In this document: positions 7,477 to 12,414 of the stretch, in pieces | How the letters are laid out: every line of letters starts with the position of its first letter | Position numbering within the stretch: position 1 is the first letter of the stretch | Source: JAJNNC01 sp038232695 | GTDB lineage: Bacteria; Bacteroidota; Bacteroidia; Cytophagales; Cyclobacteriaceae | DNA: 12,901 bases | Assembly (NCBI GenBank): GCA_038232695.1 | Contig: JBBSNI010000130.1 | Coordinates: 1 to 12,901, forward strand | Reading direction: 5' to 3' | Notes under the pieces: model-generated | Told to the model about the DNA's origin: nothing | Database searches by the model: none | The model's input: the letters and a program-made list of their open reading frames with translations, nothing else | Made by a program: the position numbers and the translations under genes

Positions 7477-9264
7477 TTAGGAGGCAACCTTCACATCTTC
7501 TACCTGGTTGCTCTTTCTGAGCGGGATTTCAGGGATGAACCAGGTCACTAAGAAGCCTGTGGCTACGATAAAAAGGGTATAAAAATAGATGCGGGTAATG
7601 GCCCTGTTAAAAGCCTGGCGAAGCATGTCTTTTGCCTGAACCAAGGTCTGGTCTGCCTTACGTTGTAGCTGCTTCTGCAAAGCAGGTAGCTGGGCCGTGG
7701 TAACACCCGCCTGCAATGACTGCTGCATTTCCTCTCCTATCAGCGGATTGTCAGCAATCTCACGAAGATAGGTCTTATCACCTTCGTCTACGGCTTGCCC
7801 CAGGCGCTGGGACAACTTGTCATACGCTTGCCCAACGCGCTGGTCTATCTGGCTCCCCCCGGTAGACTGTAGCTGTCCGGCCGATGACTCACTTTGCCGG
7901 AAAGTCTGCTGCAAGGCGGGGGGTAAATCCTGTCCAAAGGAGGTTGCCAACGAAGTAGCCAGCAGCGTACCCATTAGCGCAGCGCCGATAGCGCCGCCAA
8001 TCTGACGGAAAAACTGGCTGGCACTGGTCGCCTGGCCAATCTGGCGAATGTCTACCGCGTTTTGTATGGCCAGCGTATAAAGCGGCAGCGAAGGACCGAT
8101 CCCCAGACCGCAGAGCAGCATATACGCCACCACCCGCTCATAAGGGACGTCCGGGCTCATCAGGTGCAGCAGCAGTACCCCTGCGAACAAAAGCACCAAC
8201 CCGGCCAGCATCCAGCGGCGGTAGTGCCCAAACCGGGCGACCAACTGCCCGGAGACCACCGATCCAAAGACGAGCCCCAAAGAAAGGGGTACCAGGGCAA
8301 TACCCGCCATGGTAGCCGATACACCCACCACATTGACCATATACAAGGGCAGGAAAATAATGACACTGAAAAAGGCAGCCCCAAGGAAAAACAGGGCAGC
8401 GTTGGAAACCCGGAATACTTTGTTTTTAAACAATCCAAAGTCGAGAATAGGATTGGCAGCGTGTAGCGAACGGTAAGAGAAAAGCGCAAGACATACCCCC
8501 GACACGGCAAACAAAAATAAGGTAACCGCTGAATTCCAGGGGTAGGCAGTTTTGTCCATCTGTAAGGCCAGCACCAGCGGCACCAATCCACAGAGCAGCA
8601 GCAGAGCCGATACATAATTGAGCGGCTGCTTTTCTCCCTGCGGGAGCAAGGAAGGCATCCTGCGGATAATAAACCAAAGGGCCAGTGCCCCGAACGGCAG
8701 ATTGACATAGAAGACCCACCGCCAGCCGGCAACACCAGGAATAAGCCCACCACCGTGGTCGGTAAGCAGCCCCCCGATCCATGGACCCAGTACGCTGGCA
8801 ATGCCAAACACTGCCCCGACAAAGCCCTGGTATTTGCCTCGTTCGGCAGGGGGGAAAAGGTCGGCAATGATGATGAAAGCCATGGCAAAAAGGCCAGCAC
8901 CCCCGATGCCCTGTATAGCCCGGAAAATGATCAGTTGACTCATGCCATCGCCCAGCACGGGCAGGGTGCCAAACTCTCCTGCCAGTCCGCAGAGAAATGA
9001 GCCGCTCAGGAAAAAACCAACTGCTACCAACTCTATCGTCTTCCGGCTGTACATGTCAGCCAGTTTGCCATAGATAGGAACCAGTGCGGTAGAAGCCACC
9101 AGGTAGGAAGTGGCTACCCAGGCGTACCGGCTCAGTCCCTGAAGGTCTTCTACGATCCTGGGAAGTGCCGTCGCTACAATAGTTTGATCCAGCGCTCCTA
9201 AAAAAAGTGCCAGCAAGACGCCAATCAGAGTATATTTTGTCTCTTTGTTTGCAAATAATGCCAT
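7477..9264 (-). CDS. MFS multidrug exporter, DHA2 (EmrB/QacA) family, 14 TM
   Basis: Proton-driven inner-membrane exporter of drugs or other amphipathic compounds, 595 aa. DHA2 signatures are clear: LDQTIVATALP at 25-35, GKLADMYSRK at 66-75 (motif A), RAIQGIGGAG at 115-124 (motif B, with the conserved Arg), GAVFGIASVLGPWIGG at 150-165 (motif C), then WRWVFYVNLPFG at 181-192. After QATSASQFFRQIGGAIGAAL (411-430) a hydrophilic loop of roughly 110 residues (about 444-553, rich in Gln, Ala and Ser) separates TM13 from the last helix (YFYTLFIVATGFLVTWF). Such a TM13-14 loop is known in DHA2 proteins. Start ATG at 9264. A small winged-helix gene lies 92 bp upstream on the same strand and could control it. 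Substrates are unknown; no EmrA-like adaptor or TolC-like gene is in the window. Confidence 0.93.
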   Translation of the reverse strand: MALFANKETKYTLIGVLLALFLGALDQTIVATALPRIVEDLQGLSRYAWVATSYLVASTALVPIYGKLADMYSRKTIELVAVGFFLSGSFLCGLAGEFGTLPVLGDGMSQLIIFRAIQGIGGAGLFAMAFIIIADLFPPAERGKYQGFVGAVFGIASVLGPWIGGLLTDHGGGLIPGVAGWRWVFYVNLPFGALALWFIIRRMPSLLPQGEKQPLNYVSALLLLCGLVPLVLALQMDKTAYPWNSAVTLFLFAVSGVCLALFSYRSLHAANPILDFGLFKNKVFRVSNAALFFLGAAFFSVIIFLPLYMVNVVGVSATMAGIALVPLSLGLVFGSVVSGQLVARFGHYRRWMLAGLVLLFAGVLLLHLMSPDVPYERVVAYMLLCGLGIGPSLPLYTLAIQNAVDIRQIGQATSASQFFRQIGGAIGAALMGTLLATSLATSFGQDLPPALQQTFRQSESSAGQLQSTGGSQIDQRVGQAYDKLSQRLGQAVDEGDKTYLREIADNPLIGEEMQQSLQAGVTTAQLPALQKQLQRKADQTLVQAKDMLRQAFNRAITRIYFYTLFIVATGFLVTWFIPEIPLRKSNQVEDVKVAS

Positions 9265-9303
9265 CGTCTGTTTTTTGTTTCAGTAGACATAACTGCAAAG
9301 CAT

Positions 9304-9315
9304 AACATTTGTGTT
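9304..9315. promoter_or_regulatory. Possible operator in the exporter leader
   Basis: AACA-TTTG-TGTT is a small inverted repeat lying between two direct GCATAA copies (9300-9305 and 9318-9323), 40-50 bp upstream of the exporter start. On the minus strand TATGCTTTG just downstream resembles a -7 box with one base too many. This could be a regulator site for the exporter; the evidence is weak. Confidence 0.25.
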
Positions 9316-9356
9316 GCGCATAAGCGTTTTGTTATCTGTCGAAACCCATAAACACA

Positions 9357-9536
9357 CTACTGCTTTCTGAAATGATAACGAACGCCCCTGCCTGCTCCTG
9401 TTTTCAGTAAAACCCTTTCGTTTACCAGATAAGCCAGGTCTTTCTTGATCATGTTCCGGGAGTAGTCTTCCAGGCTGCTGGCTATCTCCTCGATCTGTAC
9501 TGTTTCTTTTTCTTTTATCTTTTTGGGTATATCCAT
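9357..9536 (-). CDS. Small winged-helix DNA-binding protein (59 aa)
   Basis: Probable transcriptional regulator consisting of a single winged-helix domain. From ATG at 9536 it reads MDIPKKIKEKETVQIEEIAS, then SLEDYSRNMIKKDLAYLVNE as the recognition helix region, and VLLKTGAGRGVRYHFRKQ as the wing, a pattern also found as the C-terminal domain of larger Fic or AlbA_2 proteins. The frame can be extended to a TTG at 9557, but the -7-like box at 9560-9567 leaves almost no leader for that start, so ATG is preferred. Same strand as the exporter gene, 92 bp upstream of it, so it may be co-transcribed with or regulate it. It could instead be the surviving C-terminal piece of a larger protein; no upstream coding sequence is visible. 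Confidence 0.6.
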   Translation of the reverse strand: MDIPKKIKEKETVQIEEIASSLEDYSRNMIKKDLAYLVNERVLLKTGAGRGVRYHFRKQ

Positions 9537-9559
9537 TTTGTATCCAATCTTATCCAAAA

Positions 9560-9567
9560 CAAAGGTA
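9560..9567 (-). promoter_or_regulatory. Bacteroidota -7 box (TACCTTTG on the minus strand)
   Basis: The minus strand reads TACCTTTG, an exact TAnnTTTG match, 24 bp upstream of the ATG of the winged-helix gene. There is no clear -33 TTTG; TGTG occurs about 23 bases further upstream. It would drive the winged-helix gene and possibly the exporter. Confidence 0.4.
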
Positions 9568-9605
9568 GCAAAACCCGGGGGTATTCACTGCACATGTTAG
9601 CATAC

Positions 9606-9641
9606 AAAAAGCCCTTTCGCCTACAGGCAAAAGGGCTTTTT
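9606..9641. terminator. Strong bidirectional rho-independent terminator
   Basis: AAAAAGCCCTTTCGCC, loop TACA, GGCAAAAGGGCTTTTT: a 16-bp stem with one mismatch, A-rich on the left and T-rich on the right, so it can work in both directions. The only leftward transcription unit it can serve is the decayed toxin-antitoxin pair at 9690-10014. It marks the border between the intact genes and the degraded region. Confidence 0.9.
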
Positions 9642-9689
9642 GGTATCAGAGTGGAAAGGATTTAGAAGGCTTTTGGGATAGTCACCCCT

Positions 9690-9788
9690 TCATCTTATGA
9701 TTTGATCTATGGATGTTTGCTGTTCCATCAAAAAGTCTAAAGCTTCTTCCAGACTCTGTAAAGCTTGCTGGGTGTAGACAACTTTCAT
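9690..9788 (-). pseudogene. ParE/RelE-type toxin, only the first 32 codons
   Basis: From ATG at 9788 the 32 codons begin MKVVYTQQALQSLEEALDFL and continue MEQQTSIDQIIR to a TGA. This is the N-terminal strand and first helix of ParE/RelE toxins, usually about 95-100 aa. The rest (beta sheet and catalytic or gyrase-contact residues) is missing, and the next about 50 bp before the terminator show no continuation in other frames that I recognise. Its ATG overlaps the ancestral antitoxin stop by one base (TGATG), typical of an antitoxin-toxin operon. Inactive remnant. Confidence 0.6.
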
Positions 9789-10014
9789 CACTGTATTTTA
9801 CGGTTGGTCCGCTCTACCACTTGCTCACGGGTGACAAACGTCCGGCTTGAATATCCTCTTCGGCCTGTTGCGCCCGTCGGGTTAGTTTTTTCTGCCAATC
9901 TGTATCTATGCGTGTTTTTTGTAAGAGAGTTCGGATGGCCTGTAAGATGTCCACATCGTTTTCCTGGGCAATAAGTTCTTGCAGTTCGACTTTGATAGCT
10001 ATTACTTGGTTCAT
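9788..10014 (-). pseudogene. Antitoxin of the ParE/RelE pair, frameshifted near the 3' end
   Basis: From ATG at 10014: MNQVIAIKVELQELIAQEND, then ILQAIRTLLQKTRIDTDWQK and RAQQAEEDIQAGRL, a helical Bacteroidota antitoxin of the kind encoded before ParE/RelE toxins. In the current frame it ends SPVSKW and stops at 9814. Adding one base at the TTT run (plus-strand AAA, 9836-9838) instead gives AGR-(F)-VTREQVVERTNRKIQ with a stop at 9788-9790, which overlaps the toxin start exactly as in intact operons. I therefore infer a one-base deletion that replaced the C-terminal 15 or so residues. A TTG at 10035 would add seven residues at the N-terminus. The DNA-binding part may survive while toxin binding is lost. 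Confidence 0.65.
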
Positions 10015-10083
10015 GGTCTTTTTTAGTAAAGACAACGATTTTTTAAGGATATAGATTTTCCTATGGCAAAGAATGGCGTTTGG

Positions 10084-10490
10084 CTAGTTTATTTTACACA
10101 AAAGTCCTTGAAAATTGCTGGCAGGGATCTGCTCAAAGACAGGGTTGGTATAGCCTGCGCCAAAGCCATGCTCCCGCATCCACTGCTCTCCGGCACTCTC
10201 TCCGATGTGACGGTTTAAGCCGCTCTCCGGCCATAGCCCCAAAGGATCAGCATAAGCTACAGGGTTGTTGTAGCTTTGGTGATAAGGACTCATGCCTGGC
10301 AGGGCATCACTCATCAAGTCTTGCTGCCACCATCTGCCTAAGGCAGGGTCATAACTTCTGAAAGCAGCACTGTAGACACCCAAACCGGCTTCCGGATCAT
10401 ACTCCATGCCGTTGTAGAGGTACTTACTGGGCAAAGCATTCCCTGCGGGCTGCGCAATATCTGCCTGGAATCGGACCGCCGATGCGGCAG
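10084..10490 (-). pseudogene. C-terminal fragment of an RHS-repeat (YD-repeat) protein
   Basis: RHS/YD-repeat proteins form shells that carry a variable C-terminal toxin or effector. The fragment contains the RHS-associated core: KYLYNGMEYDPEAGLGVYSA, then RSYDPALGRWWQQDLMSDAL and SPYHQSYNNPVAYADPLGLW. After the DPLG boundary only about 46 residues follow (PESGLNRHIGESAGEQWMRE to LLCKIN), far shorter than a usual toxin tip and not recognised. Upstream the coding sequence is cut at about 10490, where IS3 OrfA sequence begins on the opposite strand; the open frame beyond that point is the antisense of the IS3 fragment. No start, signal peptide or repeat body remains, so this is a displaced tip or a dead remnant. 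Confidence 0.75.
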
Positions 10491-10607
10491 GAATTTCTAA
10501 CCAATTCAGCCAGCGTGTTTGAGGGTGAGACCAAGCAGAAGCAAGAAGAAGCAATAGACACTGAAGTGCTGTATTCCAAGATTGGAAAGCTGGAGATGGA
10601 GCGAGAC
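10491..10607 (+). mobile_element. Fragment of an IS3-family OrfA (helix-turn-helix transposase subunit)
   Basis: Translated in frame it begins EFLTNSASVFEGETKQKQEE and continues AIDTEVLYSKIGKLEMERD. This matches the C-terminal part of IS3 OrfA: linker after the HTH, then the leucine-zipper stretch that normally reads IGxLxxExDFLKKK. Similarity stops after ERD at about 10607. The N-terminal HTH and OrfB are absent. The left edge abuts the RHS fragment, so this insertion or its later deletion probably truncated the RHS gene. Bases 10608-10713 show nothing recognisable. Confidence 0.65.
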
Positions 10608-10713
10608 CGCCCGAATTCTAAGATAAAAGCAAGTTACAGGCATATAATTTTTTCCAAGTTTTTTGCTCTGATATATGCTGCTTAATTTCATTCATTTAAC
10701 TGTGCTACCGTAG

Positions 10714-10763
10714 ACAGCGCGGCTGCCGCTACCGCCCTTCGGTTGCTGGGGCAGCCCCGCTGT
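10714..10763. repeat. Cluster of three micro-hairpins (two inverted CAGCGSGG copies around a third)
   Basis: 10714-10729 reads ACAGC + GCGG-CTG-CCGC. 10731-10743 reads ACCG-CCCTT-CGGT. 10748-10763 on the minus strand reads ACAGC + GGGG-CTG-CCCC. The outer two are the same element in opposite orientation, with one stem pair changed from C-G to G-C, so the cluster is itself a larger palindrome. It lies just beyond the 3' end of the IS110 remnant. Confidence 0.8.
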
Positions 10764-10957
10764 TTCATTTTTAACAACAAAAGCAAGCTTTTACTATTAA
10801 AAACGAAAGATAATCAGGCAGCCTGTTTATACTGCTGGATAACTACATACTCAGTGCCTCGGTTCACAGTAGCAAACACGCGGTTGATGAGTTTAGCTCT
10901 GACCGCATTTAAGGCAGACATCTTAGCTTTTCCCTCTTTGACTTTGCGCTGGTAGCG

Positions 10958-10970
10958 ACCGACGCCCGGT
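10958..10970 (-). repeat. Micro-hairpin at the IS110 deletion junction
   Basis: Minus strand ACCG-GGCGT-CGGT, followed by CGCTA. It sits precisely between IYTQDF and YQRKVKEG codons of the transposase, where about 65-70 residues are missing. Its first bases (ACCGGGCG) match the hairpin at 11159-11173. Confidence 0.65.
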
Positions 10971-11012
10971 GAAGTCTTGGGTATAGATCAGAAAAGCGAT
11001 CGCGGTGACCAT

Positions 11013-11028
11013 ACAGCGCGGCTGCCGC
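11013..11028 (+). repeat. Micro-hairpin, CAGCGSGG family
   Basis: ACAGC + GCGG-CTG-CCGC, identical over 16 bp to 10714-10729. It breaks the transposase between VVGIG and MVTAIAF; removing 14 bp (CAGCGCGGCTGCCG) restores GGC ATC GGT ATG GTC ACC. Confidence 0.8.
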
Positions 11029-11100
11029 CGATGCCTACCACCGAGGTGATCAATTGGAAGTGGTTTTGAATCTGCTCGTCCTCCTGTAGGGTAGCTTCCA

Positions 11101-11117
11101 TCCCGGTGGGGCACCAC
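11101..11117 (-). repeat. Micro-hairpin, GCGGTTCC family, covarying variant
   Basis: Minus strand GTGG-TGCC-CCAC-CGGGA. Compared with the copies at 11434 and 11637 (GCGG-TTCC-CCGC-CGGGA) both members of one stem pair are changed, keeping the pairing, and the CGGGA tail is the same. It interrupts transposase codons between TDKQ and MEATLQ. Confidence 0.75.
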
Positions 11118-11158
11118 TGCTTGTCAGTGTGCTTGATCTGCTCCTCTACAAGCTTGAT

Positions 11159-11173
11159 CGCCCGGCGCCCGGT
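11159..11173 (-). repeat. Micro-hairpin, ACCGGGCG family
   Basis: Minus strand A + CCGG-GCG-CCGG + GCG, interrupting transposase codons just before IKLVEEQIK. It shares the ACCGGGC start with hairpins at 10958-10970 and about 11800-11811. Confidence 0.6.
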
Positions 11174-11202
11174 TGCTTTTCTGACTGCTTAATAATGAAG
11201 CT

Positions 11203-11218
11203 GGGGCAGCCCCGCTGT
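11203..11218 (-). repeat. Micro-hairpin, CAGCGSGG family
   Basis: Minus strand ACAGC + GGGG-CTG-CCCC. Removing 14 bp (CAGCGGGGCTGCCC) restores GAT AAC AGC TTC ATT (VDNSFI) in the transposase. The insert is flanked by a CAGC direct repeat. Same sequence as 10748-10763. Confidence 0.8.
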
Positions 11219-11320
11219 TATCTACTAACTTCCCCATGTCTTTCAAGTCAGCGATGGTTTGCTTGAGGCTCACCTTGGTTTTAGTAAGCCGGTCACGGAA
11301 GGCCATCAGATTCCTGATCC

Positions 11321-11333
11321 GCCGTGGAGCGGC
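11321..11333 (+). repeat. Micro-hairpin GCCG-TGGAG-CGGC
   Basis: A 4-bp stem with 5-base loop, in the transposase just before IRNLMAF. The 11-base core CCGTGGAGCGG recurs on the other strand at 11770-11780. Confidence 0.65.
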
Positions 11334-11340
11334 TTGAGCA

Positions 11341-11363
11341 GGCAAGCCGACCGGCGTCCCGGC
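11341..11363 (-). repeat. 23-bp GC-rich insert with GCCG-GT-CGGC hairpin
   Basis: It lies between transposase codons for LPS and the next conserved block. On the minus strand it begins GCCGGGACGCCGG and ends TCGGCTTGCC. The CGGCTTG end is shared with the 23-bp insert near the transposase start codon (11792-11814). Confidence 0.6.
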
Positions 11364-11433
11364 GAAGGTAATTGCATGGGCAGTAACTTGCGCTGATGCA
11401 GACAGGCGAACTGGGCAATACGCTTAGCATCTA

Positions 11434-11450
11434 TCCCGGCGGGGAACCGC
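11434..11450 (-). repeat. Micro-hairpin, GCGGTTCC family
   Basis: Minus strand GCGG-TTCC-CCGC-CGGGA, identical over 17 bp to 11637-11653. It adds five codons between GKND and IDAKRIAQ, a junction that in this family normally reads KNDRIDAKRIA, so the insert is about 15 bp. Confidence 0.8.
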
Positions 11451-11539
11451 TGATCGTTCTTGCCCCTGGTGATGCCTGTAGACCGTTTCAAATGCAAAGG
11501 ACTCACCAAGGTATAAGCTAACCCCTGATCTTGCAAAAA

Positions 11540-11556
11540 TCGGATCGCCGAAGCGA
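11540..11556 (-). repeat. Micro-hairpin with TTCG tetraloop
   Basis: Minus strand TCGC-TTCG-GCGA-TCCGA. As RNA this would be a UUCG tetraloop hairpin. It shifts the transposase frame between YTLALC and LQDQGLAY. The TCGC/GCGA stem recurs at 12256-12271. Confidence 0.7.
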
Positions 11557-11636
11557 CAGCATAAAGCCAGGGTATAGGAACCCGTATGCTCCATGCAAAA
11601 GAAGCTTTGGGTTAGTTCCATCTTCTGCTTTTTGAG

Positions 11637-11653
11637 TCCCGGCGGGGAACCGC
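11637..11653 (-). repeat. Micro-hairpin, GCGGTTCC family
   Basis: Minus strand GCGG-TTCC-CCGC-CGGGA, inserted between FKQLLT and LKKQKMELTQ of the transposase, adding CGSPPG-like codons in frame. Confidence 0.8.
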
Positions 11654-11768
11654 AGGTAAGCAACTGTTTGAATCCTGCCGTAGTGTTGGCAAATTGCTGG
11701 TGCGTGAATTGATCAGGACTGTCTTGATGACAGAAGGCAGCATCTAAAGTGGCTTTAGAGACGTCAAT

Positions 11769-11785
11769 GCCGCTCCACGGGGGAC
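11769..11785 (-). repeat. Micro-hairpin CCG-TGGAG-CGG near the transposase start
   Basis: Minus strand GTCCCCCGTGGAGCGGC. Removing 14 bp together with the neighbouring insert gives ATG AAA TTC ATC GGC ATT GAC (MKFIGID), the expected N-terminus. Confidence 0.65.
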
Positions 11786-11787
11786 GA

Positions 11788-11814
11788 TGAACCAAGCCGC
11801 CGGGGCCCGGTGAA
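11788..11814 (-). repeat. Insert with CCGG-GCC-CCGG hairpin and TTCA direct repeats
   Basis: On the minus strand TTCA, a 19-bp stretch CCGGGCCCCGGCGGCTTGG, then TTCA again, between codons 3 and 4 of the transposase. The repeated TTCA could be a 4-bp target duplication. Confidence 0.6.
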
Positions 11815-11952
11815 TTTCATAGCTTTGTGGTTAGAATGAAACAAATAAGTGAAACCCAAGATATTGAAGAGCTAATCCCCGCGCCGCGTCGGCTTTAATA
11901 AGCCTAATGCTTAACATTCTAACTGGCTCTGGCTCAATACAAAAATGCAAGG

Positions 11953-11968
11953 GTCACCGTGACGCGGA
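11953..11968 (+). repeat. Micro-hairpin GTCA-CCG-TGAC with GCGGA tail
   Basis: A 4-bp stem, 3-base loop and 5-base GC-rich tail, the same 4-3-4-5 layout as the CAGCGSGG elements read from the other strand, but a different sequence. Confidence 0.5.
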
Positions 11969-12006
11969 CTAATTCGGGCGATAAGTCTGTAATTCCTAGG
12001 CGACCC

Positions 12007-12051
12007 GGAATGGCGATTCCCGGAATGGCGATTCCCGGAATGGCGATTCCC
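12007..12051 (+). repeat. Three perfect tandem copies of a 15-bp hairpin unit
   Basis: The unit GGAATGGCGATTCCC is repeated exactly three times. Each unit folds as GGAAT-GGCG-ATTCC with one C as linker, so the array is three identical consecutive hairpins. A further CCC precedes it and GG follows. Confidence 0.92.
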
Positions 12052-12145
12052 GGTAGTTCACCACTCACACTTTCGGTTCTTCTTATAATAGTACTTTCTA
12101 AAGCCCTGCTTTGTTCTGCAAATCTAAAGGGCGACCCGGTACGGA

Positions 12146-12390
12146 TACGGAAAACAACACCTCTGCTCAGTGTTTGCTCTGCTAATGATGTTGGCCTTCA
12201 CGGTAGACCAAATCCAACAACACGCTTGTACGTTCTTCCGTAAGCTCTGGAAAAATCGCGCGGCGACCGTCTTAAAACTAAAGCCAAACTGTGGGAAAAT
12301 ATTCGGGCTGCTTTCAAGATTTTAACTTTTGTCTCCATGAAACATCTGTTCTTTCACGTCGCTGAACTGAACCGAATTCAGCTTGAATAG
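12146..12390 (+). pseudogene. C-terminal part of an IS4-like DDE transposase, frameshifted by a 14-bp hairpin
   Basis: The reading frame from 12146 gives YGKQHLCSVFALLMMLAFTV, then DQIQQHACTFFRKLWKN. After removal of 14 bp it continues LKTKAKLWENIRAAFKILTF, then VSMKHLFFHVAELNRIQLE and TAG at 12388-12390. The pattern, a GHGK-like motif followed by a hydrophobic LMLLAF helix and a closing WENIR/AAFKIL helix, is that of the C-terminus of IS4-type DDE transposases. Only this end is recognisable; the catalytic DDE core is not seen to the left. The inserted hairpin at 12256-12271 is what breaks the frame. Family naming is from memory of the motif, so IS4-like is moderate confidence. Confidence 0.6.
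12256..12271 (+). repeat. Micro-hairpin TCGC-GCG-GCGA with CCGTC tail, in the IS4-like remnant
   Basis: Removing 14 bp (TCGCGCGGCGACCG) restores AAA AAT CTT AAA ACT AAA (KNLKTK) and joins the two transposase frames. The insert is flanked by TC direct repeats. The stem matches that of 11540-11556, though the host gene is different. Confidence 0.75.
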
Positions 12391-12414
12391 CCAAAGTGAG
12401 AATTGCTGAGAGAA

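Larger units (their letters stand above)
10814..11820 (-). pseudogene. IS110-family transposase remnant, riddled with small insertions and internally deleted
   Basis: IS110 transposases (DEDD RuvC-like plus a serine domain) move circular elements guided by a bridge RNA. Reading from ATG at 11820, pieces in shifting frames give GIDVSKATLDAAFCHQDSPD, FFCMEHTGSYTLAL, LVSPLHLKRSTGITRGKND, IDAKRIAQFACLHQRKLLP, IRNLMAFRDRLTKTKVSLKQ, IKLVEEQIKHTDKQ, FQLITSVVGIG, VTAIAFLIYTQDF and, at the C-terminus, VKEGKAKMSALNAVRAKLIN to QQYKQAA with a stop at 10814. Almost every break is a 12-23 bp GC-rich hairpin; removing these restores one frame. About 65-70 residues between IYTQDF and YQRKVKEGK, the segment with the catalytic serine, are missing, and a hairpin sits exactly at that junction. 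Not functional. Confidence 0.88.
11821..12145. other. Non-coding spacer: IS110 upstream region plus hairpin array
   Basis: No convincing gene. The part next to 11820 is the 5' flank of the IS110 transposase, where IS110-group elements encode their bridge RNA. Visible structures are GGCTT-TAAT-AAGCC (11891-11904), a GC-rich insert at about 11877-11892, the hairpin at 11953-11968, and a threefold tandem hairpin at 12007-12051. The decamer GGCGACCCGG occurs at 11999-12008 and again at 12130-12139, where it leads into CCG-GTA-CGG. The open frame 11959-12243 crosses all of these and looks accidental. Confidence 0.5.

Noticed and set aside
10506..10691. 61-codon minus-strand open frame with a hydrophobic stretch
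   Set aside because: It is antisense to the IS3 OrfA fragment, which explains the sequence better.
12007..12051. Possible CRISPR array
   Set aside because: The 15-bp units are directly adjacent with no spacers, and there are no cas genes.
11959..12243. 94-codon open frame with MAIPG repeats
   Set aside because: The repeats are just the translated 15-bp hairpin array, and the frame runs across the IS4-like transposase in the wrong phase; no family resemblance.
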